This document shows, piece by piece, positions 49,201 to 62,700 of a stretch of 64,000 nt of DNA (position 1 is the first letter of the stretch; each line of letters begins with the position of its first letter). The translations under genes and the position numbers were made by a program. Below the pieces are notes generated by a model, which did no database searches, had not been told where the DNA came from, and saw nothing but the letters and a program-made list of their open reading frames with translations. This stretch comes from Verpa conica. Its lineage: Eukaryota > Ascomycota > Pezizomycetes > Pezizales > Morchellaceae. The stretch is from positions 1,426,001 through 1,490,000 of the forward strand of contig JAUFSD010000008.1 in assembly GCA_033030425.1 (NCBI GenBank), in the 5' to 3' direction.

Positions 49201-51914
49201 CTTTCAAGCCACCACGAGGAAGAAAAAGAAAGGAAAGAAAAGTGCTATTTGTAGTGTAGAGTTGAAGACTACTGCAAGGCCGCTATATCGTTATACCAGA
49301 GTGTATCTCGTGCTCACCTCGCTCAAGGAAGAAAAAAAACCTCCATCTGCAATTGGAGCTCAACAAAAATATCGGGGACGAACTTTTTCACCGGCTGATA
49401 GATAAAACACTTGATCCAAGACCATAATTCTCGATATGGCATTCTTCAACAATTATTCACCCAGCTAAACCATACAAAGTTAGAGCTTTCTCCCTCTCGC
49501 TTGAGTTACTGAAACATCTCCATTGAGGGCTGCGGAATTAGGTTTCGTACATTCCCGCCGTTTCTGCTACATCGGAGGAATAATAGTCTAGACGTTCGTT
49601 TATGTTGCGTTGTTCTGTTTTGCTTTGCACGCCTATGTCCGTTCGCTCCATGTCTCGTTTTTTCTAGTCAGTTTTCCTGGTCTGTGAGCTCACCGATGCA
49701 CGCAGGACATAAATTTAGGGAATAAACAAAATGACGTTCTGTGTCATGTGCTTATCCAGCTCTGCATACATACAAGTATGCCCCGCTGGGGGGGGGGGAA
49801 AGTTGGTACTAGTAGTGTTTTACACCCCAATTACTGGGCTGAAGTGTCTTGGGATGTGTTTTAATTCACCCTATTGTTCACAAACCTAGTCAATCTGCGG
49901 TACAGCTGTTGAACCTCTCTTTTCTTTTTCTCTCACCCTCTTGCCCTTGTAGCGCAGCGGGGTACCGGTAGAGTGTAGGCACTTACAGCTCAGGTTGAGT
50001 ACAAACAAACTAGCCTTAATAGAAACTGCCGTGTCATGCCGTTGCAGCGAAAGCGTGAGACATTGCGGTACGGTAATCTACGTCATTGGATGGAGAGGGA
50101 TGAAATGAACTGGGCGGGGGTTGTGGAAGGTTGGATGCGCTGAACCCAACAGCATGGGTTGTGCGATGTCCCGCTGCAGTGCCGTGCGGTAGCACGGGAG
50201 CGAACCGCACTGGATGCGAAAGCAGCGACTGAGATGGTATTGATGGGATATGATGGATGGTGGATGGTGAATTGAAGATGTTGTGAATGGGGGGTATTCT
50301 ACTACTGAGTTGTACGGGACGAGCACATATGGTTATTTTCAGTTGTTCGTCCAGGCATCAGGCATCAGCGTTCGTCCACCCAGGCACTTGAATGCATAAT
50401 TGTTCAGGGTATATATATACCACAACAGCCGGCCCTTGATCGAAGACAGCAAGACAAAAAAACGCAAACACCGTGAAACACACGCTTCCTCCGGAGGTGG
50501 CAGTAATTGAGAAAGAAAAACCTCGTATTTCTCGCGCATTCGTTCGTTCATACGTGCGATCAGCGGGGGCCGGGGAAAGGTCAAAGATTACTCTACACAT
50601 ATATATACATACCTATCGGGGGGCTGACGTCCGATCACAAGGGTTATACTACGGAGGGCAGATACCATGGGCGATATATAAACATACCTGCATTGCCAAT
50701 CCGCCAGAGAACGACGAAACAGTGGCATAAAAGATGGACTCGTTACATTGAGCTTGCATTGCGCTGATATATGCGGGGGGGTTGTCAGGGAAGGGATGGG
50801 CAGGGTCTCTCTGCCTCTCTGTCAGGCACAAATGGGGTTGTGGGCCTATTTTTTGTTTTGTTTACCGTGCAACGCACATGAAGGAGAGGATGCTGTACGG
50901 TGGTAAAGTGCTTTTGCGCGGTGCAGGTAGCCGTGTATTATAGCTTGCTATACCAGGTATATAAAAAGTCGGAGGTCAATTTTCAATTCCGGGATATGCC
51001 ATACATGTTTCTCTATGGTTCTCTACGGTCTTGTCCTATCTGTCCCTCTTTCCTATACGCGGTTGAAGGATTGCAGTATGATCAGTGATCAAGCATCAAT
51101 GCAGTCTGGCCAATAGGTAAAGTCTTTAGTGTGGAGCATGCAAAGGCAAGGCCAAGCCTGTATTTGTCAATCAATCTTGGGAGACATGTCGGACGATGGT
51201 AGTACTAGCAGGTACGTGTACTGTACATATAGACAGCAGCATACATGCTACCGCAGTTCCCAGGGGGGACATCGGAAACATAGATGAATACCCAGCACTG
51301 GAGGCTATCACCGAGTGGTTCAAGAGAGAGTGAGGGTGAGAGACTCAGAGAACAAGAGAAGAGAGTAGTTAGGGAAGAGGCATCATGCAGGCAGGCAGCC
51401 GTGCAGTACAGTCTCAATTGTTATCTTTATATCACAGTTTGATGGCTGGATGGGGAAATGATTTACAATAGCGACACGGGAAAAAAGAAACACCAAGGAA
51501 AACGGTCTGGTCTTTTGAGACCTTTCTGCTTCATCCGGTCATTCAGATACCTATCACACATATCAAGCTGTCTAGCTGTCTGTCTCTCTGTCTCTCTGTC
51601 GCACCCCGATCCGTTCTATGCAAATAGACAGCGACGACGGCGATACCACCATCCGATCCACACCCCCACCACAAGAGGGCTTGACAGGATACATCTAAAG
51701 TATGGCTTTGACAGGAGGTGTAAATACATACATCTATAATCAATTCCCCGGCTGAGGGCATTCGAAATCACTGTCTCCATTGCAAGGTTTGACGGGGAGA
51801 TCAAATACATCTGTAGTTTCCCCACCATCACCATCAGCACAACCTCCCTCACTACCACTACCACTACCACCATCCCACCATCACCACTACCGCCACCATC
51901 ACCGCCATCAAGAC
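43273..51914. other. Gene-free DNA upstream of the F-box gene
   Basis: AT-rich until about 48.8 kb, then more balanced in composition. An open frame at 43763-43987 is noted among the findings. A plus-strand frame at 48852-49259 has hydrophobic segments but starts without a good ATG. A long G tract lies at about 47590-47610. The last 90 bases before the F-box start are a CCA/ACC-rich simple repeat. Confidence 0.45.
51835..51911 (+). repeat. CCA/ACC-rich trinucleotide tract in the F-box gene leader
   Basis: ACT-ACC and CAT-CAC triplets fill the region just upstream of the start ATG at 51915. The frame is open but would encode His/Pro/Ser-rich sequence without an ATG, so I treat it as 5' leader. 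Length variation between strains would be expected. Confidence 0.6.
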
Positions 51915-54647
51915 ATGGACACCAAACAAGAACAGAACGAAGAGATGGAACTACCCCAATCTCCAATCTCCCGGCTACCACCAGAACTTCTCTTCCGTAT
52001 TTTGACATTTGTTGGGCTCATAGGTGGTCCATCCTCCCTGCGGTCCTGCAATCTCACCTGCAAGGGATTCCATGAGATAATCGAGGATCCTACTCTTGAT
52101 AAGTACATCTACCGTGCTGCAGCGTTTTTCCTCCTCTCTCATGATTCACGCCTATTCCCAACACCTACACTCTCCGGAACCCGAGTACCCCCAACAATCT
52201 CTGAGGTCACCGGAGTCACAAAGCAAACCTTCAAAGCCTTTGCACGAACTCTCCATCTCTCTCGTCGGAATTTCCCTGATTCTGTACATCACTCATCCAC
52301 AACAAGACTTCCTGATGGTAATTGCCCAACGACACGCTATGGGCCCAGCCCCGCTACACGTGAGTGGTTCAACGACAGTTTTCGCACGATGTCACTCCAT
52401 AAAAATGAGAAGCCCGCTGCAGCCCAGCTCCCACCCCTGTCGGTAGACCCCCAGGGCCGTGGCGTCAGCCGCATCATCGACTTTGTACATTCCTCCACTG
52501 AAGCCTCACGCACAGAGGAAGGTGTCGCATACGTTGGTGTCAAGACTTGTGGATGGAGTGATGCTCTACCGCCCGGTAAGACTTCCTCACGACAAGGGGA
52601 AACCACAAACTGGATCTTGTTCTCGGATGACCCTCGTGTATTTCCTGAGAAGCGGGATCGCGGCTGGATCACCGTTCAACGTGCTGCTATCCTCGGTGGT
52701 GCACCCTCGGCATCTCCGACAAACATACCGCTCGGACAGAGGCTACAGCAGCAACATCAAGAGAAAGTAGAAGCCTCTAGCGGGAAAGACATGAAGAAGA
52801 AGAAGGTTGACACAGCACCGCATGGGACCCCGCCGCCACCGAGCGCTAGTGATATCGCCGAAGCTGAAAAGGCGTGGAGCCCATTCATTAAACCAGTGGA
52901 TCACGATAAATTCTTGAACGCGCAACGATGGGGTGACGTCAGTCGGGGCGTCAATGCGAGTACATTCAGAGCTCTCCCGACGAAAAAGGCCCTACCAACA
53001 CCTCAAAATAGTGGGCAATGGTTCACGGTCGATAAAGCGCTATGGACCATGGCGCATGTGTGCGATCTTGGTCTTGTAAATTTCGCAAAATCTCTGCTCC
53101 ACTCCGACGCGAACCTCCGGCTTGTCCCTCGACTCATACAGAGAAAGCTTGAGGTTGCTGCAGTAGAACGACTTTCGATGGAGAATGCAGATGGTGAGGT
53201 TGAGGTCAACATGGTGTGGAAACTTCCACGTTCGATAAAAGACTTGAGCCTAGAGTCTTTACAAAACGATGATGATGCCGAGCCAGACTGGGACGGGGAA
53301 CACGCTGAAGTCAATTGGGAGTTTAAAAGTTGTGGTCAACACCTCATCGTCTGCGACGACAACAGCGGCCGTCGCGGGAGCACAATTAGTTGCTTTTCCG
53401 GAAAAGTTCCAACAACTGATACTTCTAGCGATGAAACCACCTTTAGGTCTATAAGCTCTGATGATAGCCTCCGTTGGCAGCGCAGAATGGTTGTAAAGCG
53501 CAACGATGGAACAGCTGGTGAATACTGGCTAGACAATGACGGTCTTTCTATGAACTCTTCAGTTATTGCGTACTCTACCCGACGTCACATCATTCCATTT
53601 CCTGACCGTCCAGATCGTTACACTTACAAGGCTGTCATGGAGTTTCATATCCTCTCTGTACGCACTGGTGATACGATAAAGGTTCTTAATCTTGTAGAAG
53701 AAGAACGAATGATTCTCGAGCGCTGCTATATGTGGTGTTCCTTCGCCCTCGGCGATGGTATCCTTGTCGCATCGGTCGGTGGTCTTAGCCCAACGGTCCG
53801 TAGAGACGATGACGATAGTATGTGGGCTGGTATTGGTAGGAGGAGGAGATATGGGTATGAGAATGTATTTACATGGGACCTGGGGGACGAGTCTAGTCTC
53901 GCAGAGCCCGTACAAGTGGGAGGGTTTAAAGGGGAAACGGAAATGGAACTAAATGCACTTTCGGTTGCCCCAAGAGGGAGGATTCCAATGCCCCAGGGAT
54001 GGGGGGAGGTGGATAAGTATATAGTACTCAGTGGATGCGGAAGGTATCTGGGCGTTTGTGCTGAGTGGAAAATGGCGGTTTGGGACCTGGAACAGAAAAC
54101 ATTTGATGGTGTCTGGAGAGTTGGTGATGCCGGTAAGTCCTATCTTTCCCTCTTCCCCAACCGTAGGGATTAACATAGTTCCATAGACGATCTTGAAGTA
54201 GAATCTGTCGGTATTCATATTCGTGACGAATTCAACCGCCGTGATGATGAATGCCTCCCCTGGAACGGCCTATGGATCAAATGGCGTGACGTCATTGACT
54301 CATCCACCTCTTCAGAACCAGAAATCGTAAAGCAAGGCCTTACATTCATTAATTCTCGCGACCTCCGTCGTGCCATCGGTGGTGTAGACCTAGAAATGGA
54401 CCGCAGACGCAGGTGGATGATGGGGCGACGGCTCCAATCTACTGAGGATGACCTTGAGTTGCTGGATGATTCAGATAGTGATAGTGATAGCGACAGTAGT
54501 GCGTGGATGGGATGGGGGAGTGGCGCAGCGGGGGTATGGGAGGATGCTGAGGAGGGATATGCAGATATGGAGGCTGGGGATGAGAGTGGAGGGGAGGTGG
54601 AGGGTGAGAGTGATGTCGATGTTGGGTATATGGGGTCATGGGCGTAA
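51915..54647 (+). CDS. F-box protein with acidic C-terminus, two exons
   Basis: The F-box suggests a substrate receptor for an SCF ubiquitin ligase that binds Skp1 through the F-box; the target is unknown. Exon 1 is 51915-54132 and exon 2 is 54187-54647. The 54-bp intron has a GTAAGT donor and a CCATAG acceptor and joins in phase to give 892 residues. The F-box is at about residues 17-65 (I-S-R-L-P-P-E-L-L-F-R-I-L-T-F-V, then C-N-L-T-C-K-G-F). Residues 275-325 are a low-complexity Gln/Lys/Pro linker. The last third contains beta-rich repeats reminiscent of a propeller-like fold, such as Y-I-V-L-S-G-C-G-R-Y-L-G-V and M-A-V-W-D-L-E, but no clear WD40 series. The tail has an acidic D-S-D-S-D-S-D-S run and many Glu/Gly. 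The ATG at 51915 is the first in frame; upstream frame is open but lacks an ATG. The gene is convergent with the phosphate transporter. Confidence 0.88.
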
Positions 54648-57600
54648 AAGAAAGATTGGACAAGGTGGAAGGAAACGGTGTAAAAATAAGGGGATACTGT
54701 GTGTTTATGGATAAATAATAAGGGATTAGACGTAATACCACATGGAGAATAAGGGGGTCTACTTTCTTGTACTTCTACTTTGAAAAACCGCAAATGGATC
54801 CGAGTTTTCCTTTAGGGTCTTGGGCGCCTCGGTTTGGCGAGCTAGTATTAGTACCAATCCACTGGTAACAGGGGAATCCTGGAATATATACCGAGTGATA
54901 TATTGTGATTTAGCCGCGCCTGTTATGAATAAATGAATTAATCATAAGTACATGATTTAGATCTGCCCGAGGTTGATGCGTTCCGTGTATACTCATAGGC
55001 ATATAAGGTGTATACAGAAACTGGATTTATCACTCTATAGAAACCTACCTTCGTACAGTTGATATTAGTAATTAGTAATTATATTAGTACTAGTATTTCC
55101 GTAACCTTAGTTCAGTAATAAGCAACTAGCAGAAATACTACAAAAATCTAAAGATATGAAGATAAAGTTAAGAGTGTTTCTTCCATGACTTAGGAGTAGA
55201 TTTGGCTTCTAATATACGTAGTTAAGCCTTCAGAGCTTACTGAGCCAAGTAACAATAAATATAGGGAAACGGATTCTCTAAGTAACATAGCTTATATAGT
55301 GGATATCTATAGCTAAAATATAGAAAAACATTAGCACTTGATAGCTACAATTAACTAGGGCCACAAAGACTACGGTCAGGGAATACTAGAATATACATTA
55401 GCTATTCACTAGGCTTGGGCTAGCACTATTAATAGTCAGATATCACCTTTCTTCTTTGTAGGAGAAAAATAGTTTTGACCTACCATTAGAATAAGGTAGT
55501 TGAGTAGGTTGAGCCTCCAGTGAGTGACCATATTTAGGTTTATGTTTTCCTCATGAAGCATTGTATCGTTGTGGAGAAAAATAGCTTGTGACGACAATTA
55601 AGTGGAGTCAACTGCAAGCAAAATATCCACTTTCCTCATCGTCTAAACCCTTGATCCAGTAGATGACCATTTTAGATAAAGATTCGAGTCTAAAATTAAT
55701 ATAATAATACACCTAATCAGTTAAATAATTTTCTTCTCATAAGCATAATGGAGATCGAGTGATCGTATATGCTTTAAACAATCATTGACGGGTGTCAAAA
55801 CTATATTCCACCAGGAACCCCTATACTATCAACCAATAGCTATATTAAACAGCATAATCTATGTTAGAGTATATAATGGGATAGGAGATAGTCATCTAAC
55901 ATTATAAAGCGATTTTATGTTATATTCACATGATATCACCAGTCATCTAGAGGCGCAAATCGGTCAAAACCCTAGTTTTCCACTCGAGTACCAATACACT
56001 GGAAACCAGTGCGTAATCATGGGACCAAGCACACTTTACTCCAGTACTTGAGGGGTATAGCACACTGGATCATAGCACGTGTATTCCTCAGCATCAACGA
56101 GGGCACTAGATTATGTATACCTAGGCCTAGTTTACCCGAAGCCACTTTTCTACTATGTTACGTATCTCAGCAGATGTTTTTCCTATTGGTGGGGGGTTTC
56201 CTTAATTTTAACCCATACAAGCGGCCCGAATGCGTGTTGGTACTTGAATTTACACAAGTGGTAGACTGAATCTTAATCGATTTCTTCCCCTATAGTCATG
56301 ACTAATTAGAGTAAATCTCTAAGTGTAATATTTAAGGGAGAAGACTTTACGGCGTACTGCAAATATTTTTAGTTGGCCTCAGTTGATTATTGACTCTTCA
56401 TAGAGCTTGGCATAGATATACTCACTCAGATAGCGGTTAATATTCGCATAAGGACATCACTACCTTTCTATGACAATAAAATAGATACTTTACCCCTTCT
56501 AGTAAAGATATCAAGAATAAAATGGGGGAACTAAGCAAGAAAAGGCCCTAATCATGACATAGCACTCGCATACATAAATAAAATTACGTTTTCGCTCTCT
56601 GTGCCGGTACTTATACATGCTCTAAAAGTGCCCGAATGTCTAGATTACATTCGCTAACAGGACCAACATCATAAGTTACTTCTGTTCCACAGAAAGTGCC
56701 GATTCCCCGCGCATCCTTTATTCCCTCCTATTAGGTCTTTTGTATAACATCACTCAAGAATAACCGGAGACGGCGTACACAACCCCCGGTGCGCCATCCG
56801 CCTAACCGTGGTGGCTCTCGGTAATAGTAGACCCGCAAGATGCCTCTGGCAAACTATTCGTGCAACTTTGTGGTGCCCAATAAAAGAGTTGCAGTGATAA
56901 TCATCGATTAAAGTGAAACCTTTCGGAAGTGGAGGGTCTGAAAATTTTGTATGGCGCACCATGAGCGCGAATAGAGTCCTATTGTCCACGCCTCTTGGAG
57001 GGGAAGCGTCTGTATTACGCTCAAGTTCTCCAGCACTTCACTCCACCATGCATAGGTATCCCGCAGTCTTCCGAGTATACATATAACTAAGATCTCTAAT
57101 TGGGATTATTCTCAAATACAGAGATATTTTTTGCATAAGTGCCCACATAAGTGCAACTTCCATAATATTACCATCTTCCCTTCCTCCCATTGCTTTTTCT
57201 TTGACAAGGTCTTTCGACAAATTTATTTCATTCTGTCCCAAGTCCCCGGGTTTTTGCGGAGTGGGGCTGATCGAACTGCAGGAAGCATGCGAGCACGGTT
57301 CGTGCTAGTTCCATCCTATCGAGAGATCTCTACTGTATGTATAATATGTACATTTTAATCGAAGATTAATGCTAAATGGTCATGAGATTCACATTATTGG
57401 TCTCCTCGAGATCGAGTGCATGGTAGGGACCCATAGGGTTTGGAGGAATTTGCTTAAACATAGTCCTTAGGCTCAATGCGCTCGTATACAAGCACTTTAT
57501 TGTGGCGGCCATACATGGCTATCTATACATCATGCTCATAACAATTCGTGCAAACCAGGGCTACAAGCTCAAAACTCTTGCTTTTGTGATAATACAGGCC

Positions 57601-57765
57601 GTAACAAAAAAAAAAAATGCAAAGCCCATTCCATTCATCAATATTCTTCCTGATTGGAAAAAAAAAAAAAGATAAACAATCGCTACTATCCCAAGGAAAA
57701 AAAAACCGCTATAGACTTAGAAAAAGAAATTTTTGATTACTACTGCTAAGGAATCGAAACAATTT
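54648..57765. other. Gene-free DNA between convergent genes
   Basis: This AT-rich stretch has no protein-like frame. Near the transporter stop there are A-runs of 12-13 bases (57607 and 57660 region), likely within or next to its 3' UTR. ATAAATGAATTAATCATAAGTAC near 54930 is the inverse of sequences near 26855 and 28058. Confidence 0.45.
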
Positions 57766-59715
57766 TTACTCTTTCGACCCTAGATCAGCAGAGGGCTCGA
57801 TCGGTACGGCAGCTGCGAGAGCCTTCTCCTCTTGTGCGATTCCTTCACCGTAGAGCTCCTCACAAAGTTGCTCGAGAGTTTTTCGTTTCTATGTAGTTGG
57901 TTAGTATTGTAGTTGGTATAATTTAGGATCTAAAAAGACTTACGGTTTCAGGAATCAAGAATGTGGTGAAGAGACCAGCAAACATAAAAGCAGCAAAGAT
58001 TTGCATGACATGGTTGAGCCACGGCGAAGCATTCGTCTTCGTGGCTCCGCGCGTTCGTAGGGGACCAATGAGGACCTGTGCAATGATTGCCCCCACCTTC
58101 CCAGATGCAGCAGAAATACCGTGAGAGGTGGATCGGTATCTAGTCGGGAAGCACTCTCCAGGAACCAAGAAAGTAGTTGCGTTAGGGCCGAAGTTGAAGA
58201 AGAATTGGCAGAGAATGTATAGACCGAGGAGGGCAGAAGAGCTGAGATGGTGGAACGCGAACCCAATGATACAGAAAAGGACTGTCAAAAGAAAGAAACC
58301 CATAAACTGGATTGGCTTGCGTCCGACTGTATCAACGGTGAAGACAGTAACCCAATATCCTGGGATAGCACCCGCACAGACTAAGATAAGATTACCAACA
58401 GCATTGTTATACAGTTTCTGGTAAACGTTGTCTTTTGCTGAGTAGCCAATTTCTGCAAGAATGATCGAGTTGTTGAGACCGAGGCCGTAAAAGGCGACAT
58501 CAAGAAGGAACCAAGAACCTGCAGTCCCAAGAAGAATCTTCCCAAAGCGCCATTGTCCGTAGTGCCTGCGGAAGTCGGCCCATGATGCCTTGGGGACTTC
58601 AAGCGTGGTATTGGCTTGTGCGGTCTCTACACGGCGGATCTCATCGATATCACCAGCCGGCTTGCCTGCAAGATAAGCGTTGACGTCTGCATCACCTCTC
58701 TCGACATCACGTGCAACGTCAAAAGTATAGCGGGGGGTTTCGGGGATGGTAAGACGGTAGTAGAGAGCAATACACCCAGGAACGGCGCCAAAGCCGATAA
58801 TGATACGCCACATACGATCAACGGCGGTTTTACAGCCGGGGCCGCACTCGTCGACGTGGTTGGCGCCGATTGTCTGGGACTTGAAGGCGACTGTAACGAT
58901 AAGTGCTACAAGTGCGGCGACGAGTTGACCAATCCCCTGCATCGCAAAGACAGCTCCCATCATTGCGCCACGCCATTTTGTAGTTGCGAATCTATGAAGA
59001 TGTCAGATGGGATGTGATACCTGCCAAGAAGGGGGAGACTTACTCGGCTGTGATGATTGATGACAAAGGATAATCTCCTCCAATGCCGATTCCCATAATA
59101 ACACGCCAGAAAGCAATAATACCAACGATATGCATGGATGCAGATTCAGAACTCAGTGCTTGTGCCAAGGTTGCCACAATAATGACCATCAACTCGAGAC
59201 CATACATCTTCTTACGGCCAACCACATCCGCCAGCCAGCCGAAGAATAATTGCCCAATAACTGTACCACCAGAGGTCGAAACTTTGATAGCTGTGTCGGA
59301 TGACTCAGGGATTTTACCATCTTGCCAATAGACCAGTCCCAACATTCCAGTAACCATATTGATAGCGAAAATCTATCAAAAACTATCAGTATCACTTGTA
59401 CTCTAGCAGATTAAAGACAAGAATTTTTGTCTCTAGCACGTACATCGTAGGCATCAGTGAAGAAGCCAATACCAGCTACAACTACGGCACGAACGTGGTA
59501 CCATCCGAATGGGGCTTTGTCAATCTCGGCAAGAGCCAAGCGGCGCCTCTCATTAGGATCCTAAGAGCAGCAGTATTATTAGAATTCCTATCTAGGATCT
59601 AGAAGCCCTCATGTCAAACCAGGGTTCTTACAGCGATATGGGCAAAGTCATTGTGGAAATTGTGGAAGGCAGCGTTTCCGCCGGAGGTCTTTTGAACATT
59701 AGTTTGTCCCGCCAT
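57766..59715 (-). CDS. PHO84: High-affinity inorganic phosphate transporter, PHO84 type, five exons
   Basis: This is a plasma-membrane proton-coupled phosphate importer of the MFS PHS family. Exons are 59715-59632, 59560-59444, 59372-59044, 58991-57944 and 57888-57766. Introns are 71, 71, 52 and 55 bp, all GT-AG and phase-consistent. The product is 566 residues, close to yeast Pho84 (587). Visible are F-F-T-D-A-Y-D-I-F in TM1, the MFS loop motif G-W-L-A-D-V-V-G-R-K-K at 112-122, the PHS signature G-G-D-Y-P-L-S-S at 165-172 followed by I-I-T-A-E-F, a second-half loop D-T-V-G-R-K-P, the usual P-G-E-C-F-P-T-R-Y-R-S-T, and a cytosolic ending after P-E-T-K-R-K-T-L-E-Q-L. The hydrophobic pattern fits twelve membrane segments. 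The ATG at 59715 gives the normal short N-terminus. Family members are induced by phosphate starvation. A CACGTT core lies upstream at about 60006, but I see no CACGTG there. Confidence 0.96.
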
Positions 59716-62700
59716 TTGAAATGGTATGAATCTAGGCGTTCTCAATCGATTTCCTAGATTTTTTTACACCGCTAGTCAGTCACACAGACCCTAAAACAGC
59801 TCGAGCTGCAGTTATCTTTTTTCTTTTGTTCGTTCCGCTCGAGGGGGCCTAACAAACCTCCTTGATTCTAGGCAGAAATGCTTATTCTGTAAAAATTTCT
59901 ACTTCTGTACTTTCAGTTAATATCGCGAGCCATGGCGCATAATCAATACGGAGTTTGTAGTTCTAGAGGGGGGGCTTACGAGCCACTGAAAGCCTATCAA
60001 CAGAGCACGTTGTAGGACGAAGGAGGATGTCTGAATGCTGGGCAAAGGACAAGATGCCAAGTGCACAAGAAATGGGGGGAGGGGGCAGTCTATTTATCCA
60101 TCACTGCGTCTTAATGCCCGAAGAGTACATGTAGAGGGAAGGTAGTTGCCCGGGGGCCTCTTAGCCAACCAACGTCGCTATGTTGCCCACCTGCATCGAC
60201 TACCTGATTCGGCATATTCCGCATGTCGCTTGGGTTACCTCGCGGACTATCTGACTGCTCCATTTCTTTATTTTTTCCCTCTCTCACTTGTTTTTCCTAT
60301 TCGGTGATGGGTGGAGATCTATGTTCTGGAGGGGCACTTTCGGGTCTGCCGGGGCTAACAGCCAATCGAGGTAAGAGAGCAACACACGAGTGACCCCCAA
60401 GTTCGATGTTGGGATTAGAAAGACTCCCAACGGCCCACTACAGTGCTTAGAGTCTGACCCGCCCGGAGTTTGTTTGGCTGCTCCCACACCATACCTGGTT
60501 CGTAAAAGTTTTCATCTTTTCCTTCGATCCTTTATGGAGACGGTTGGTGATGTTAAGGAGGTTGAACAGCTGGCCAACCAGAAGCCGAGGATCGCCCACG
60601 AGGTCTGGAACAGGTTCACAGATACGGTACCCGCACGGGGGTACTCCGCACTTTATCGACTGCATGTGTGGAACCCCTGCCTGTGCAGATATAACCTCCG
60701 ATCCGGGAAGGTTACAACTCGAGGCGAGAAAATTCAGGGCATAGGGCTCGTCACTACGGTTTATATTACGGTACTAGATTTCTCAATACATGAGGATACT
60801 TACTTCACTGCTGTCCGTGCTGCACCAGAGACGGAATATCCAAGAGTGCATAGAGAAGCAAGTTCTAGGGAGTATATCCTATATAAAGAGGAACCGGTGC
60901 CTCTTCGTGATACCTTCGCTACGGTACCCATAGTCCGCAAACTCTCCGAAAACCATAAATACCATTGACTGAAGTATCAATCGATCATCACGAGATGTAC
61001 GGTCGCCTCAAACCCTAATCCGGACAATTATTACCAACCGGATATCTTGCCTGGCCCAAAGCCGTGGCACCGGAGGCTCTATGTAGTCTCAAAACCGGTT
61101 CTACCCTACCAGGCGCATAGACACACTCTTAATTATAAGATCCGCTGGATTTACTTCTAGACACAAACCAGGCTCTGCGTTGCGCAAGAACTTTAGTTTC
61201 TGTCGCAAATTCCCAAGTTTCATAAAATCTGGGCCTCAACCCTACGCAATGTTCACTTCATACCCAACTCTCACACCCGATAGCGCGCGCGTCCTCCCGA
61301 ACCACTTTCTAATGGGCCTTATGTCACAGTTTCATAAGTACCTAGTCCAGCGGATCGGTCGCCACGGTGCCATAAGTGTTAGTACAAAGGCCCTAGCCCA
61401 AAGCAACGGCTGAAGTCCCAATCAACCAGTCGAATGAGAGGAAAAATACACGTGCGTGCGACATGCGCGTTACGTCGTACTGCGGTGAGTTTAAATTACC
61501 CTCATCAGGCGCCACCAAAACCCACCATGTAAAAAAACCTCAATAGGTAAAGCGCCACTAGTGAAAAACGGTTCCCCCACGCAACATATACATAACCCTA
61601 ACCCACAAAATTTCTTTTCTTGGCGATTAGCGAGGTGGGCACACTAGAGCAGCAAAAATCAGTCCACCAATAATGCTAACATGATGCAACTGCACGATCA
61701 TTCTGTTACAGCTCAACCCGAGTATCTGTTAGACCCGTCCCCGGGATGCCCCGGGTTTCAATTCCAGGTGGTGGAGCTAGACACCTGACGAGGAATTTTT
61801 TTCCCCAGCCTAGAACAGCGCTAGAACCCCAAGGAATAAGAGGAGGCAACTTATTGTCTTAGTTCAAATCCTTGTTTGTTTCCTCTGAATATTCAGGGCC
61901 TACATGTAGGTGCATAGCCTATCGATCTCCGAGGAACTGGCAAAATAGTTAATCCGACGTTTAGTCATATACTATCACTCGTATACGGCATTTATAGCGG
62001 TATTCCGGCGACTTGGCAGCCCAAGAGAATATGACGCACCTGTAAAGTCGCCGCCATAATCACCATCGCTAGTGAAGCTCCGCTTAAAGGGAGGGTATAT
62101 AGCCTAGGGAGGCGTTATTTCCTAGGCTTCACGGGCGTCTAGGTCACTAGAGATCACTCGATGAATAGCTTGACTGATAAGCACTAGTAAAGCCGAATTA
62201 GAAACTAGAGAAATGAGACAATGATCTATATTAGATCCACAACTTCTATGACGCACTATACAACGCCTGCGGTAAATCAGGGCAGAATTCTCAACCAGTG
62301 GCGGTTTATGCATAGAACCGGTAGCCGTCCACTTTACAGGAGTCTCATATGGCATATTGCATATTGCAGATATAGGTTGTTTTTTCTTCTTGAAATTGAG
62401 TGAGTCCAGTAACCAGATTATACTTTCAAGGAGCTGAACCAGCAGTGTCGATCTCGGGTAAGGAAATAGAGTTTTTCAGCATGCGATAAGCTCGGAGTTG
62501 TCTACGTATACAGACTAGGTCTAGAACAGTGTCCTCAAAGTTAGATGGACCGTGTAGCGGTTACTGATACTCAACATGTAACAAAACAGTATCCGGCGAG
62601 GGTGTTAGCGAGCGATAGTTTTGTGGCCAGTGCTCACTGCTAGAACCTTCATAGGGAACGTCAAAGTCCAGTTAAAGTTCTGAGTTCCGAATGCTCCATT

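Noticed and set aside
48852..49259. Plus-strand frame with hydrophobic segments that might be a small membrane protein
   Set aside because: The frame opens with TTG and not ATG, the hydrophobic stretches are T-rich low complexity, and an overlapping frame is equally long.
54215..54793. Minus-strand 192-codon Ser/Pro/His-rich frame opposite the end of the F-box gene
   Set aside because: It is the antisense shadow of the acidic low-complexity exon 2 of the F-box gene.
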